From an uncultured Owenweeksia sp. (lineage in GTDB: Bacteria; Bacteroidota; Bacteroidia; Flavobacteriales; Schleiferiaceae): a stretch of 64,000 bases of DNA. Position numbers and translations under genes: made by a program. The notes under the pieces were generated by a model, which ran no database searches, was not told the origin of the DNA, and was given only the letters and a program-made list of their open reading frames with translations. Below are positions 42,901 to 51,745 of the stretch, one piece after another. The stretch's first letter is position 1. Each line of letters starts with the position of its first letter. The stretch is taken from contig CAKZRR010000017.1 in NCBI GenBank assembly GCA_937146805.1, positions 186,001 through 250,000 of the forward strand. The letters are read 5' to 3'.

Positions 42901-44034
42901 AGCCATTTTAATTTCGGCATTGGCTTTTTCTAAAACGGTAATATCTCGTATAAATCCCGCTACCCCCGAAATTCGTCCAATCGTATCTTTTATAGGGTTT
43001 AGAGATACTTGAAAAAAGCTGTCTTCTCGTGTTATTTTAAAGTTAACGTGTTGGTCATCAAAGGTTTTTTTGTATTCTTCATCCCATGATGCCAAGCCTG
43101 CCTTTTTAAAGGCATCAAAAAGATTTGTTTCGTTTTCTACGGGTTTTGAGCCTATTAGTTTTTCAAATTCAGATTTAAAGGCACCGTTAAATTTTTGAAG
43201 TGTCCCAGCAATATCTATTGACCATATTTCCTGGTTACTATAGTCCATAATGGCATCCAGATTAGCCTCGCTACTTTCCAAATAGTTGTTAGATAGATCT
43301 AATTGGGAAATGGTTTTTTGAAGTTCTTCCTCTCGTTTTACAAGCTCATCATTAGATTCTTGCTGTTGCGATAAACTGGTACTTAAACGTTGGTTTAGGG
43401 TTTTAAAAGTGCGGTTAAAAATCAATACTAGTATAAGTGCAATGGTAGCTAAAAGTGTAAAAATGGAAATAAGTAAAAACAAAAAGGATTTCTGTCCCTG
43501 TTGGCTTTGCTTTGCGTGAAGATTACCAAGTACAGACACATTTTTGTCTACTTGTGTAAAGAGAGCTCTGTTTAAAAGATCAATCTCGGTAAAATCGGCC
43601 TCAGTAAAAGGTAGAGTGTCTATAGTTTTTTGGCATAACCTCGTTTTAAAGGTTAACTGCTCCTGTATTTCATTAAATAATGAGGTGCCTTCGGTTAAAT
43701 GGTGTAACGTGCTTTCCCTCTCCTTGCTGTTTTCTCCAATCTTGTTTACTTGGGAGATAAGCTGATTATTAACATCGCTTATTTCCTGAAGAGAATTGTA
43801 AATAGCATGGCAAATTTGTTGCCTTTGGCTATCGTTGTCTTTGTTTAAAACACGTTGTGTGTTTCCCTCCATAATCAAAGCGTGCATACGTTGCTTAGCC
43901 GCCATGGTTATCAACTCTAGATTATCATCAAGACTTTGATTGTTTTGGTTGGCCAACCAATACAGACCAGTTCCCATACCTATGGTAAACAGTAGGTAGA
44001 GACCAAAAATGAGATTTAAGTTTTTGCTTTTCAA
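39937..44034 (-). CDS. Hybrid sensor histidine kinase (PAS/GAF/HisKA/HATPase/REC-REC)
   Basis: This 1365-residue protein senses an unknown signal and passes phosphate through internal receivers. The N-terminal helix (about 8-28) and a second at about 185-208 flank a periplasmic helical sensor region. A coiled-coil stretch leads to three PAS domains (about 255-370, 375-500 and 560-680) and a GAF domain (about 695-840). The HisKA domain has H859 in [13 protein letters not shown]; the HATPase domain carries the N, G1 and G2 boxes, for example [15 protein letters not shown]. Two receiver domains follow, with D1147 and D1291 as likely acceptors. No partner regulator is nearby. It shares one base with pabB and is probably first in that operon. 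Confidence 0.9.
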   Translation of the reverse strand: MKSKNLNLIFGLYLLFTIGMGTGLYWLANQNNQSLDDNLELITMAAKQRMHALIMEGNTQRVLNKDNDSQRQQICHAIYNSLQEISDVNNQLISQVNKIGENSKERESTLHHLTEGTSLFNEIQEQLTFKTRLCQKTIDTLPFTEADFTEIDLLNRALFTQVDKNVSVLGNLHAKQSQQGQKSFLFLLISIFTLLATIALILVLIFNRTFKTLNQRLSTSLSQQQESNDELVKREEELQKTISQLDLSNNYLESSEANLDAIMDYSNQEIWSIDIAGTLQKFNGAFKSEFEKLIGSKPVENETNLFDAFKKAGLASWDEEYKKTFDDQHVNFKITREDSFFQVSLNPIKDTIGRISGVAGFIRDITVLEKANAEIKMATERLDMALESSHQGMWDWNHIKESLVFNDTFATLHGYTPEEINEDPIKFWQQSIHPDYIKTFEEEFGDAFDPTTPVTVNFDYKSICKNSIEKWFRIVGKVVEFKNDKPLRVIGTLSDITERKEQELQVQTLLEHEQELNEELSVREEELTSREQELNEYVAQLEEIKKKLENSENKLRDIVENLPVGAVLAEEDKFYLNKKATAILGYTKDEIATRNEWFTTIYGEENAEIVKEQYNEFLSTGYIENFLFPIFTKNGVRRVIEFGGYDFADGVVWTLNDVTEKRRAEKRLIQNEEAIRELYKVSANFNLTFEEKLDRMLSLGCDRFELSYGAVCELSEDQQQLVIKAQHAQNDEMDTSELTFDIKDTFSSLVVEGKKAMAMADVSNSKYADHDSQSANPLNTYLGAPVYVDGLLFGTISFSSDKPYGKRFTESDKDLINLIAQWVGSEMETIVNSQALLLAKEDAEQAAVAKADFLATMSHEIRTPMNGVIGMTTLLLQTDLEAEQLDYVNTIRLSGDALLAVINDILDFSKIEAGNMTLEEFPFEIAQCVEEAIELLSSRVSEKKLELLYFIDPDVPSIISGDITRLRQVFINLLSNAIKFTDEGEIVIRVDLEEIVDNKATIHFSIRDTGLGISEEAQAKLFTAFTQADSSTTRKYGGTGLGLAICKKLAELMGGEIWVTSVPGEGSDFQFTICHEIVRQEKAAKLEALSAEVLNKRKALLIDDNDTNLKVLQKQLQLWGVESETFKDPKAGLELALNEDFDFAVLDFEMPYLDGVELTERIREKKGKHQLPIVLLSSAYPSITKERKDELFNAYFMKPTRHSLLQKALIKILSDKPEADTQEKVKDDIDSKKLLGERYPLTILLAEDNAVNQKLATLTIGKMGYEMDVANNGKEAVEAVDNKKYDLVFMDIQMPEMDGIEATHQIIKRHGRSRPVIVAMTANAMEGDRERFLGEGMDEYISKPISNEAIKTILIKIGAKKISKG

Positions 44035-44053
44035 GAGGTGAGTGGTTTGAGTG

Positions 44054-44083
44054 ATAGCTCCAAACTGGAGAGTTTGGAGCTAT
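44054..44083. other. 13-bp hairpin between lpdA and the hybrid kinase
   Basis: A 13-bp perfect stem (ATAGCTCCAAACT/AGTTTGGAGCTAT) encloses loop GGAG in the 60-bp gap between lpdA and the kinase gene. Neither strand has a U-tract after it, so it may be an mRNA processing or stabilising element rather than a standard terminator. Confidence 0.5.
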
Positions 44084-44094
44084 TGTGTTATTTG

Positions 44095-45495
44095 CTAAAC
44101 ATGTAAAGATCTTTTGTCTGTAGCATCCAAAGCGGCTTCCTTAATTGCTTCGGCATAGGTTGGGTGAGCATGGCTCATCCTTGCTATATCTTCCGCTGAT
44201 GCTCTGTATTCCATCGCTACCACAGCTTCCGCTATCAAATCGGCAGCTCGTGGTGCAATCATGTGCATCCCTAGAATTTCGTCTGTGCTGGCATCAGCTA
44301 AAATTTTAACGGTACCTTCTATATCCATGCTGGCTCGGGCTCTACCCAGTGCTTTTATAGGAAAGGCACCTGTTTTGTATGCTACTCCAGCTTCCTTAAG
44401 TTGTTCCTCTGTTTTACCAACAGCGGCAACTTCGGGCCAAGTGTAAACTACACCTGGTATTAAATTGTAATTGATATGCGGTTTTTGTCCTGCAATTACT
44501 TCAGCTACTAAAGTGCCTTCTTCGCTGGCCTTATGCGCTAGCATAGCTCCTTTTACTACATCACCAATGGCATAAATATTTGCCACGTTGGTTTGTAGTT
44601 TTTCATTCACATCAATTCGTCCGCGGTCGTCCAATTTCAATCCAGCGGCTTCAGCATTTAAACCAGCCGTATAAGCTTTTCGACCTACGGCTACTAGGCA
44701 GTAATCGCCCTCAAATTGTACTTCTTTTCCTTTTTTATCGGTAGCAGTAACAGTAACCGCTTCACCTTTACGCGTTACATCGCTTACTTTGTGGCTCATA
44801 AAAAATTTAACACCTAGCTTTTTCAAGGATTTGGTCAATTCTTTACTCATAGTACCATCCATAGTTGGGATAATACGATCCATAAATTCTACTACGCTTA
44901 CCTGCGCACCTAAGCGCGCATACACACTACCTAACTCTAGGCCAATAACACCACCACCAATAATAATAAGGTGCTTCGGAATTTCTTTAAGCTCTAATGC
45001 TTCGGTACTGGAGATAATACGCTCTTTGTCAAATTTAGCAAAAGGCAATTCGGTAGGTTTACTTCCGGTAGCTACAATGGTGTGCTTGGCAGTTATGGTA
45101 TGCTCGTCCTTTTCGCCTACCACTTTTAGGGTATTGGCATCTACAAACGAACCCATACCTTGAAGCACATCAATTTTGTTTTTGTTCATCAAAAACTGAA
45201 TACCATCACAAGTTTGGCTTACCACTTTTTGCTTGCGCGCAATCATTTGCCCTAGGTTTACCTTGGGTGCATTTATCTCGATACCGTGTTCAGCAAAAGT
45301 TTTGTAGGCATTGTGAAAGTGCTCCGAAGAATCAAGAAGCGCTTTGCTTGGAATACAACCTACATTTAGGCAGGTGCCGCCTAGTGTGTTGTATTTTTCA
45401 ATGATAGCGGTTTTCATACCTAGTTGTGCGCAACGTATGGCTGCTACATATCCTCCAGGTCCTGAGCCTATTACGGCTACATCGTATTGGGTCAT
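44095..45495 (-). CDS. lpdA: Dihydrolipoyl dehydrogenase (E3)
   Basis: E3 reoxidises dihydrolipoamide in the pyruvate and 2-oxoglutarate dehydrogenase complexes and reduces NAD+. From the ATG at 45495 the product has 466 residues, the normal length. FAD-binding GSGPGGYVAA is near residues 10-19. The redox disulfide is C42-C47 in GGTCLNVGCIPS. The NAD domain has IIGGGVIGLELGSVYARLG, and the C-terminal interface carries the catalytic His in SHAHPTYAEAIKEA. An in-frame ATG at 45564 would prepend 23 hydrophobic residues, but a -7 promoter element lies inside that extension, which supports the shorter start. E1 and E2 genes are not in the window. Confidence 0.95.
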   Translation of the reverse strand: MTQYDVAVIGSGPGGYVAAIRCAQLGMKTAIIEKYNTLGGTCLNVGCIPSKALLDSSEHFHNAYKTFAEHGIEINAPKVNLGQMIARKQKVVSQTCDGIQFLMNKNKIDVLQGMGSFVDANTLKVVGEKDEHTITAKHTIVATGSKPTELPFAKFDKERIISSTEALELKEIPKHLIIIGGGVIGLELGSVYARLGAQVSVVEFMDRIIPTMDGTMSKELTKSLKKLGVKFFMSHKVSDVTRKGEAVTVTATDKKGKEVQFEGDYCLVAVGRKAYTAGLNAEAAGLKLDDRGRIDVNEKLQTNVANIYAIGDVVKGAMLAHKASEEGTLVAEVIAGQKPHINYNLIPGVVYTWPEVAAVGKTEEQLKEAGVAYKTGAFPIKALGRARASMDIEGTVKILADASTDEILGMHMIAPRAADLIAEAVVAMEYRASAEDIARMSHAHPTYAEAIKEAALDATDKRSLHV

Positions 45496-45524
45496 TTTTT
45501 TAGATTGATTTTGTAATAATACTT

Positions 45525-45533
45525 GCAAAAATA
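45525..45533 (-). promoter_or_regulatory. Promoter of lpdA
   Basis: On the minus strand TATTTTTGC matches TAnnTTTGY, with a TTTA about 19 bp upstream as a weak -33 element. It implies transcription from about 45518, 23 nt before ATG 45495. Confidence 0.6.
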
Positions 45534-45757
45534 GCAAAGCGATTAACGCTTGTAAACTTAGCACATATAAAGCTTAAATAATAGTAATTGTAGCACATTT
45601 ATGATGTAGATAAAAACATAGTTTAAGTACTTGAAAACAGAGGTTTAGCTATGATAAAAGCGTTAAAAAAAAGAGATGCAAATCACTAGGAAGCGAGACG
45701 AGAAAAGTGAAAACACAGATTTTTTTGATGTAAATGTTTAAGCTAATGGGCAAGGCT

Positions 45758-45766
45758 TATTTTTGC
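45758..45766 (+). promoter_or_regulatory. Promoter of prfB, close to its start codon
   Basis: TATTTTTGC matches TAnnTTTGY, with TTTA 17 bp upstream. The expected transcription start is about 45770-45773, at the A of the prfB ATG, which would give a leaderless mRNA. Confidence 0.5.
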
Positions 45767-45769
45767 GCC

Positions 45770-46873
45770 ATGTTTTCAAACGAGCAATTACAAGACTTAG
45801 ATAAAAGGCTGAAAGCTTTGCACAGCTATTTGGATATAGAGGAAAAGAAAATCCTCATTCAAAATGAAAATGAGAAAACGGCATCGCCTGAGTTTTGGAA
45901 CGACCATGAAAAGGCCGAAGGCGTAATGCGAAAAATTAGAGGTTTAAAATTTTGGGTAGAACAATACGAAGAAGCTAAAACGCAGCAGGAGGAGCTTAAC
46001 TTGGCCATGGAGTTTTTGGAGTTGGGAGAGATGGATCAAGCCGAAGTACAGAGTATATTTGATAAGGTAAGCACCATTGTAGATGACCTAGAGTTTAAAA
46101 ATATGCTATCGGGCGAAGAAGATAAATTGAGTGCCGTTTTACAAATTACCGCGGGCGCGGGAGGTACCGAAAGTTGTGATTGGGCCAGTATGTTGATGCG
46201 CATGTATTTACGTTGGGCCGAAAGAAATGATTTTAAAGTACGCGAACTAAATTACCAAGCGGGCGATGTAGCCGGAATAAAAACGGTGACACTAGAAATT
46301 GAAGGTGAGTTTGGCTTTGGTTACCTTAAAGGAGAAAACGGTGTGCACCGCTTGGTGCGTATCTCGCCTTTTGATAGTAATGCCAAGCGCCATACCTCTT
46401 TTGCCTCGGTATACGTTTTTCCGTTGGTAGATGAAACCATTGAAATTGATGTAAACTTAGCCGAAATTGAGTGGGATACCTTTAGGTCTGGAGGTGCTGG
46501 TGGCCAGAATGTAAACAAGGTAGAAACAGGGGTTAGATTAAAGCACAAGCCCTCTGGGATTATTATTGAAAATACGGAAAGCCGTTCGCAGCTTCAAAAT
46601 AAGGACAAAGCCATACAATTGCTGAAATCTCAGTTGTACGAGATTGAGATGGAGGCCAAAAACCAAGCGAGAGCTGAAATAGAGGCAGGCAAGAAAAAAA
46701 TTGAGTGGGGTTCGCAAATTAGAAATTACGTACTACACCCTTATAAATTGGTTAAGGACGTAAGAACAAGTGTTGAAACCAGCGCTACCGCTGATGTGTT
46801 GGATGGCGATTTAGATAAGTTTATAAAAGCCTTTTTAATGAAAGAAGGTAAAAGTGGCGAGTTACAGGACTAG
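45770..46873 (+). CDS. prfB: Peptide chain release factor 2
   Basis: RF2 reads UAA and UGA stop codons and triggers peptide release. From ATG 45770 the product has 367 residues. The first residues [17 protein letters not shown] align with normal RF2 starts; in-frame ATGs at 45734 and 45746 would add odd residues and lie across the promoter. The codon-recognition SPF is in [11 protein letters not shown] and the catalytic GGQ in [12 protein letters not shown]. The usual in-frame UGA and +1 frameshift near codon 25 are absent: the sequence continues [11 protein letters not shown] without a stop, so autoregulation by frameshifting is lost. The arsC-like gene follows in the same direction. Confidence 0.95.
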   Translation: MFSNEQLQDLDKRLKALHSYLDIEEKKILIQNENEKTASPEFWNDHEKAEGVMRKIRGLKFWVEQYEEAKTQQEELNLAMEFLELGEMDQAEVQSIFDKVSTIVDDLEFKNMLSGEEDKLSAVLQITAGAGGTESCDWASMLMRMYLRWAERNDFKVRELNYQAGDVAGIKTVTLEIEGEFGFGYLKGENGVHRLVRISPFDSNAKRHTSFASVYVFPLVDETIEIDVNLAEIEWDTFRSGGAGGQNVNKVETGVRLKHKPSGIIIENTESRSQLQNKDKAIQLLKSQLYEIEMEAKNQARAEIEAGKKKIEWGSQIRNYVLHPYKLVKDVRTSVETSATADVLDGDLDKFIKAFLMKEGKSGELQD

Positions 46874-46891
46874 AATAGGAACGAATTTATA

Positions 46892-46906
46892 TTCCGCGAA
46901 AGCGAA
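46892..46906. repeat. Short palindromic repeat, GAAA-loop type, between prfB and arsC
   Basis: TTCCGCGAAAGCGAA lies in the short gap after prfB and just before the ArsC-like gene. It is the intergenic member of the repeat found at 39627 and 49163. Confidence 0.55.
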
Positions 46907-46916
46907 AAAAACAGAC

Positions 46917-47255
46917 ATGAAATATTACCATAATACACGTTGTTCAACCAGCCGAAAAGGTTTGGATTTACTTACCGAAAAAGGTGTTGCTCCCGAAATA
47001 GTCGAGTATATGAAGGAGCCTTTAATCTTGGCCGAATTGGAAGAATTAGTAAGCAAATTGGGTATAGCCCCAATTGATTTGGTGCGTACCAAGGAGGCGG
47101 TTTGGATAGAGGAATTTGCCGATAAAGAGTTGATGGATGAGGAGGTAATGCTGGCTATGATTGAGTATCCGCAGTTAATGGAGCGCCCAGTACTAGAGAA
47201 TGGAAATAAGGCGAGAATAGGCCGCCCAATTGACGATCTGCTCACCATACTTTAG
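46917..47255 (+). CDS. ArsC/Spx-family arsenate reductase-like protein
   Basis: The 112-residue product has the thioredoxin-fold ArsC pattern. The active-site Cys is in HNTRCSTSRKGL near residue 9. The segment VEYMKEPLILAELEELVSKL is the family linker, cited as VEYMKEPLILAELEE, and the late MERPVLENGNKARIGRP contains the conserved Arg. Such proteins reduce arsenate with glutaredoxin, or act as Spx-like regulators; no ars operon is adjacent and so the role is unclear. I chose ATG 46917; an in-frame ATG inside the prfB end at 46854 would add residues unrelated to the family and cross a palindromic repeat. Its stop is 8 bp from the convergent peptidase gene. Confidence 0.85.
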   Translation: MKYYHNTRCSTSRKGLDLLTEKGVAPEIVEYMKEPLILAELEELVSKLGIAPIDLVRTKEAVWIEEFADKELMDEEVMLAMIEYPQLMERPVLENGNKARIGRPIDDLLTIL

Positions 47256-47263
47256 TTCAAAAT

Positions 47264-49390
47264 TTAGTTTCCGATGCCTTCGAGCATTAGTAAAAAGGCA
47301 TATTCCATAGCGGTTTCCTTATAAGCTTCAAAACGGCCAGAGGCACCACCATGTCCTGTTTCCATATTGGTAAACAGGTACAAAGGATTGTTGTCGGTTT
47401 TTAGGTCTCTTAATTTAGCAACCCATTTGGCAGGCTCCCAATATTGTACTTGCGAATCGTGCAAACCTGTGGTTACCAGCATGGAGGGGTAGTTTTGAGC
47501 GATAACATTATCGTAGGGCGAATAACCTTTTATATAATGGTAATACTCGGCATTATTAGGATTGCCCCATTCATCGTATTCGCCCGTTGTAAGCGGAATG
47601 GTTTCATCTAACATGGTGCTTACTACATCTACAAAAGGTACGGCTGCAATTACACCATTAAAAAGTTGAGGCGCCCTATTTATTACTACTCCCATCAATA
47701 ATCCTCCGGCACTACCGCCCATGGCATACAATTGTTTTGGGCTGGTTAATTTTTGCTCTATTAGGCTTTCGGCACAGGCAATAAAATCAGTAAAGGTGTT
47801 GCGTTTGTGAAGCATTTTACCGTTTTCGTACCATTGGCGGCCAAGGTATTGTCCGCCCCTTATGTGAGCAATGGCAAATACAAAGCCTCTATCCAATAGG
47901 CTTAGGCGTGTACTACTAAAGCCGGGGTCTATTGTGGCTCCATACGATCCATATCCGTAAAGTAATAGCGGGTTACCGGTTTCTTCGTTTCTAGTATCTT
48001 TTCTAAAAACCAACGAAATAGGAACCTTTACACCGTCATCGGCAGTAGCCCAAATTCTTTTAGATTGGTATAGGCTGCTATCGTAGCCGCCTACTACTTC
48101 TTGTTGCTTCATCACCTTTTTTTCGCGGCTATCCATCTGGTAATCAATAATAGATGCCGGAACGGTTAAAGAGGTGTAACCGTAGCGTAAGGTTTGGGTG
48201 TCGTACTCCGGGTTGGTGCCCACCCAAGCGGAGTAGGTGTCTTCGCCAAATTCTATAGAATGCTCAGCGGTTCCGTCCCAGCGTTTTATGTTAATTCGGT
48301 TAAGACCGTTTTCGCGCTCTTCGGTAACCAAGTACTCTTTAAATACATCCGCATTCTCTAAAAAAACTTCTGGGCGATGTGCAATTACTTCCTCCCATTT
48401 ATCAAAATGCGTGTCCTCAATCGGGCATTTCATCAACTTAAAGTTGGTAGCACCTTGCGCATTGGTAAGTATGTACCAATGGTTTTCGTAATGCGTTACC
48501 GAGTATTCAAAATCTCTTTCGCGCGATTTAAATATTTTAAAATCACCCGCAGGGGTGTCCGCTTTTAAATATTGATATTCATCAGCAACGCTATTGCTGC
48601 TGCTAATCATAATGTAGCTTCTAGATTTACTTTTATACACCCCACAATTAAAAGTTTCGTCTTTTTCGTGGTACACCAATTCGTCCGCCTCCGTGCTGCC
48701 CATTAGCTGATGGCGCAGTATTTTATAAGGCCGCAAACTTTCGTCTTTTATAGTGTAAAACAGAGTGGCGTTATCTGATGCCCACGTAGCGCTACCAGTG
48801 GTATTTTCAATGGCTTTAGATAAAACCTCGCCCGTTGCAAGGTTTTTAAATTTTATCCGATAAATTCTACGGCTTAAGGTATCTTCACCAAAAGCCAGCC
48901 ATTGGTTGTTGGGGCTAATGCTTAGGCCACCTACTTGATAAAAATCGTGTTTGGCAGCTTCAATATTTACATTCATTATTATCTCTTCCTCCGCCTCAAG
49001 GCTTCCCTTTTTACGGCAATAAACAGGGTGTTCCATGCCAATTTCGTAGCGCACATAGTACCAATATTCATTTTTAAAGTAGGGTACACTTTGGTCGTCC
49101 TCTTTAATTCTTCCCTTAATTTCTGCAAAAAGTTTTTCCTGTAAAGGCTCGGTATGTTTCATCTCGCTTTCGCGGAATGTATTTTCGGCTCTTAAGTAGT
49201 CTAGTACTTTTTCATCTTCTCTTTGGTTTAACCAGAAATAAGGATCTTGGCGCGTATCACCATGTAAAACAAGTTCCTTTGGTATTTTTTCAGCTTTGGG
49301 GGCTGTATTTTTTTCGTTTGTCATAGTACTGTTTTGGCAAGAGGCCGAAAGTAACAAAGTAATAAAGATGCTGATGAAAATGGCTTTCAT
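47264..49390 (-). CDS. Prolyl oligopeptidase family (S9A) protease, oligopeptidase B-like
   Basis: This 708-residue serine peptidase cleaves small peptides, probably after basic residues as in oligopeptidase B. An N-terminal lipobox (LSASC, Cys19) predicts a lipoprotein in the envelope. The N-terminal propeller (about 60-410) follows DTRQDPYFWLNQREDEKVLDYL, cited as DPYFWLNQRED. The alpha/beta-hydrolase domain holds the catalytic Ser in GGSAGGLLMG, with an Asp in TTGLHDSQVQYWE and a His in METGHGGASGR. A palindromic repeat at 49163-49177 is embedded in the early coding sequence. It converges on the ArsC-like gene and is divergent from the reductase at 49492. Confidence 0.92.
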   Translation of the reverse strand: MKAIFISIFITLLLSASCQNSTMTNEKNTAPKAEKIPKELVLHGDTRQDPYFWLNQREDEKVLDYLRAENTFRESEMKHTEPLQEKLFAEIKGRIKEDDQSVPYFKNEYWYYVRYEIGMEHPVYCRKKGSLEAEEEIIMNVNIEAAKHDFYQVGGLSISPNNQWLAFGEDTLSRRIYRIKFKNLATGEVLSKAIENTTGSATWASDNATLFYTIKDESLRPYKILRHQLMGSTEADELVYHEKDETFNCGVYKSKSRSYIMISSSNSVADEYQYLKADTPAGDFKIFKSRERDFEYSVTHYENHWYILTNAQGATNFKLMKCPIEDTHFDKWEEVIAHRPEVFLENADVFKEYLVTEERENGLNRINIKRWDGTAEHSIEFGEDTYSAWVGTNPEYDTQTLRYGYTSLTVPASIIDYQMDSREKKVMKQQEVVGGYDSSLYQSKRIWATADDGVKVPISLVFRKDTRNEETGNPLLLYGYGSYGATIDPGFSSTRLSLLDRGFVFAIAHIRGGQYLGRQWYENGKMLHKRNTFTDFIACAESLIEQKLTSPKQLYAMGGSAGGLLMGVVINRAPQLFNGVIAAVPFVDVVSTMLDETIPLTTGEYDEWGNPNNAEYYHYIKGYSPYDNVIAQNYPSMLVTTGLHDSQVQYWEPAKWVAKLRDLKTDNNPLYLFTNMETGHGGASGRFEAYKETAMEYAFLLMLEGIGN
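49163..49177. repeat. Short palindromic repeat, GAAA-loop type, inside the S9 peptidase gene
   Basis: CTCGCTTTCGCGGAA is the reverse complement form of the repeat at 46892, here translated as FRES within NTFRESEM. Confidence 0.5.
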
Positions 49391-49491
49391 AATTTGGTTT
49401 GTTTTTTGAAAAGGTTGAAAGCCTAAAGTTAGTTATTTGTGAGCAAGCAAATGATTACCTTGGCTCCCTAAATACACAGGTTTAAGTGCTT

Positions 49492-50373
49492 ATGAATATC
49501 CCCAATACAGAAGGAATGCTGCGTGATGATGCCCTGGCCAATAAGGTTATAGCCGTTACAGGTGGCGGTACAGGTTTAGGTAAATCTATGGCCGAGTATT
49601 TTTTAAAGCTGGGCGCTAAAGTGGCTATTTGTGGCAGACGTTTACCTGTGTTAGAAGCTACTGCTCAGGAAATGATGGAAAAACATGGCGGAGAAGTATT
49701 GGCAGTAGCTTGTGATGTACGCGATTACGAACAAGTAGATAATTTTCTAAAAGCCATTTTAACCAAATGGAGCAAAGTAGATGTGTTGCTAAACAATGCA
49801 GCTGGTAATTTTATTAGTCCTACCGAGCGGCTTTCGCCAGGTGCGTTTGATGCGGTGGTAGATATTGTACTTAAAGGAACTAAAAATTGCACTTTGGCTT
49901 TTGGTAAGCATTGGATTGCTGAAAAGCAAAGTCAAAAAACAGTACTTAATATTGTAACTACTTACGCTACTACGGGTTCGGCTTTTGTGGTGCCCAGCGC
50001 CATGGCCAAGGCCGGTGTTTTAGCACTTACACGCTCATTGGCAGTAGAGTGGGCTAAATACGGTATTCGCTTTAATGCTATTGCTCCGGGGCCATTCCCA
50101 ACCAAAGGTGCTTGGAGTAGATTATTGCCTGGAGATTTGGGAGATAAATTGAAGTTGGAAAACGAAATTCCGGTGGGCAGATCAGGTGAACGCCAAGAGT
50201 TGGCCAATTTAGCGGCTTATTTGGTTTCTGATTTTTCGGCCTATGTAAACGGAGAAGTGGTAACTATAGATGGAGGTGAGTGGTTGCAAGGTGCGGGCCA
50301 AATGAACTTTTTAAATGCCATTAAACCCGAAGAATGGGATTGGATAGAAAAGGCGACTAGAGGAGCCAAATAA
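49492..50373 (+). CDS. SDR-family 2,4-dienoyl-CoA reductase-like protein
   Basis: The 293-residue protein is a short-chain dehydrogenase whose closest recognisable type is mitochondrial-like 2,4-dienoyl-CoA reductase, an auxiliary enzyme of unsaturated fatty acid beta-oxidation that uses NADPH. The cofactor loop is TGGGTGLGKSMAE. The usual SDR YxxxK is missing; instead VVPSAMAKAG carries the Lys and TYATTGS, 15 residues earlier, the Tyr, as in DECR. Downstream AIAPGPFPTKGAWSRL matches the same group. The start ATG is 49492; a GTG at 49486 is in frame. A candidate TTTG-N16-TACCTTGG promoter lies at 49436-49463. Its stop is 2 bp from a convergent small gene. Confidence 0.87.
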   Translation: MNIPNTEGMLRDDALANKVIAVTGGGTGLGKSMAEYFLKLGAKVAICGRRLPVLEATAQEMMEKHGGEVLAVACDVRDYEQVDNFLKAILTKWSKVDVLLNNAAGNFISPTERLSPGAFDAVVDIVLKGTKNCTLAFGKHWIAEKQSQKTVLNIVTTYATTGSAFVVPSAMAKAGVLALTRSLAVEWAKYGIRFNAIAPGPFPTKGAWSRLLPGDLGDKLKLENEIPVGRSGERQELANLAAYLVSDFSAYVNGEVVTIDGGEWLQGAGQMNFLNAIKPEEWDWIEKATRGAK

Positions 50374-50375
50374 AC

Positions 50376-50639
50376 TTATCCACGCAATTTGGCTTGCACT
50401 CGGCTTAGTAGGGCTTGTGCCTTAAACCGATCTTCATTAATGTTGATTTTCGTAGTCCAATAAATAAGTAAAGACTCGGCAGCTTTTATAAAATCGTCAT
50501 TTTCGGTATCACAATTTTCCAGTAACATTTCTGCTTGGTTAAGCAAAGCATTTGATTGCTCTTCTTTGTTCATCACGCGTAGGCGTTGGTAAAACTCGCG
50601 ATGCGCTTCGTCATTCCATTGTGTTGTTTCGGTAGCCAT
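50376..50639 (-). CDS. Small helical protein of unknown function
   Basis: The 87-residue product is acidic and predicted all-helical, with no signal peptide, Cys cluster or family I recognise (it begins MATETTQWNDEAHREFYQRL). It starts 2 bp after the TPR lipoprotein gene upstream on the same strand, so the two are probably translated together. It ends 2 bp from the convergent reductase gene. Good codon character and conserved coupling are the only reasons to call it real. Confidence 0.65.
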   Translation of the reverse strand: MATETTQWNDEAHREFYQRLRVMNKEEQSNALLNQAEMLLENCDTENDDFIKAAESLLIYWTTKININEDRFKAQALLSRVQAKLRG

Positions 50640-50641
50640 AA

Positions 50642-51685
50642 TTACTGTTGGGCGTCTAATCTATCCAGTCGTTGCAATGCTTCTTTAGCAGGCGTGTACA
50701 CGTTTAATATTTTTACGGCTTCGTAATAATCTTTGCGAGCGTTAATTACATCGCCCACCATTTCAAAGCAATAACCACGTCCGTAATGAGCCTTGTAATT
50801 TCTATCTATACTTTGTATGCTTTTGGTAAAGTAGCCTGAGGCCACCTGCCATTGCTTAATATCAATGTGCATAAAGCCCATGTTGTAATAGGCATCGGCA
50901 TGCGAAGGATTAAATTCAATCACTTTACTATACGCTTCCATGGCTCTATTAAACTCATTTTGGCGCATGTAAAATACACCTAGTTTATACCATACATGAT
51001 AATTTGTAGGCTGAGCCTCTAATATTTGTTGGTAGTAAAACTTGGCCAAAGTGTCCTGTCTATTGGCTAAGGTTACAGCCATCATATCAATGGCATCCCA
51101 GTAATTTTTTTTAAGATCAATGGCATTCTGGAAGTATTGAATAGCCAAGGTAGTGTCTTGAAATTTATCTCTAATAATAATACCCTTAGCAAAATAAGCC
51201 TCAGCATTATCCTTGCTGGCATCTAACAACTGATTAACCATTTTAAGAGCGCGGTCGTAATTTTGAACGGCAATGTATAGTTCTGTTAAACTCAACAGGC
51301 AGCCTGTATTTTTAGGATCTATTTTTATGCAAGCTTCCCACTCTTTTTTGGCTCTTCTACTTTTATTAAGCATAAAGGCCATCTCGCCCTTGGCTTCGCG
51401 AATGGTAGCTACACCAGAGTCTATAGAAAGCGCCAAATTAATATCATTCCGGGCGGCCGATACGTTATCGTTTGCAAGGTGCATTTTGGCACGGATAGCC
51501 AATAAATGAACATTGTGTGCATCGTTACTTAATAGCTCGTTAATAGAATCGAGCGCTGTTTTGGGTTGGCTAAATACGTTTTTAGCAGGCTCCTGTTGCT
51601 GCGTTTCAATATTGCTGTCGTTTCCTGTTTCTTTACAACTTACCAGCGCCAAAACAAGGAGGTTAAACCAAAATAATCTTTTCAT
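50642..51685 (-). CDS. TPR-repeat lipoprotein
   Basis: The 347-residue product (from ATG 51685) has a lipobox LALVSC followed by KETGNDS, so it is likely a lipoprotein in the periplasm or on the outer membrane. Tetratricopeptide repeats occupy most of the rest, for example DNAEAYFAKGIIIRDKFQDTTLAIQYFQNAI, cited as AYFAKGIIIRDKFQD, and NPSHADAYYNMGFMHIDIKQW. TPR arrays form protein-binding scaffolds. An in-frame ATG at 51712 would extend into the recA terminator and is unlikely. It is downstream of recA on the same strand but separated by that terminator. The binding partner is unknown. Confidence 0.82.
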   Translation of the reverse strand: MKRLFWFNLLVLALVSCKETGNDSNIETQQQEPAKNVFSQPKTALDSINELLSNDAHNVHLLAIRAKMHLANDNVSAARNDINLALSIDSGVATIREAKGEMAFMLNKSRRAKKEWEACIKIDPKNTGCLLSLTELYIAVQNYDRALKMVNQLLDASKDNAEAYFAKGIIIRDKFQDTTLAIQYFQNAIDLKKNYWDAIDMMAVTLANRQDTLAKFYYQQILEAQPTNYHVWYKLGVFYMRQNEFNRAMEAYSKVIEFNPSHADAYYNMGFMHIDIKQWQVASGYFTKSIQSIDRNYKAHYGRGYCFEMVGDVINARKDYYEAVKILNVYTPAKEALQRLDRLDAQQ

Positions 51686-51700
51686 AAATCTATAAACTAT

Positions 51701-51737
51701 AAAAGGCGACAAAGGTTGCCTGCCAATGTCGCCTTTT
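51701..51737 (-). terminator. Rho-independent terminator after recA
   Basis: An 11-bp stem AAAAGGCGACA/TGTCGCCTTTT lies 8 bp past the recA stop, with a run of U on the minus strand. It precedes the TPR gene and supports that gene's start at 51685. Confidence 0.85.
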
Positions 51738-51745
51738 TGTGTTTT

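Noticed and set aside
45496-45564. Longer N terminus of lpdA starting at 45564
   Set aside because: The extra 23 residues are not part of the E3 family and a promoter -7 element lies inside them.
45770-45900. Programmed frameshift in prfB
   Set aside because: I looked for the in-frame UGA after CTT near codon 25 but the frame is continuous, so no frameshift is needed.
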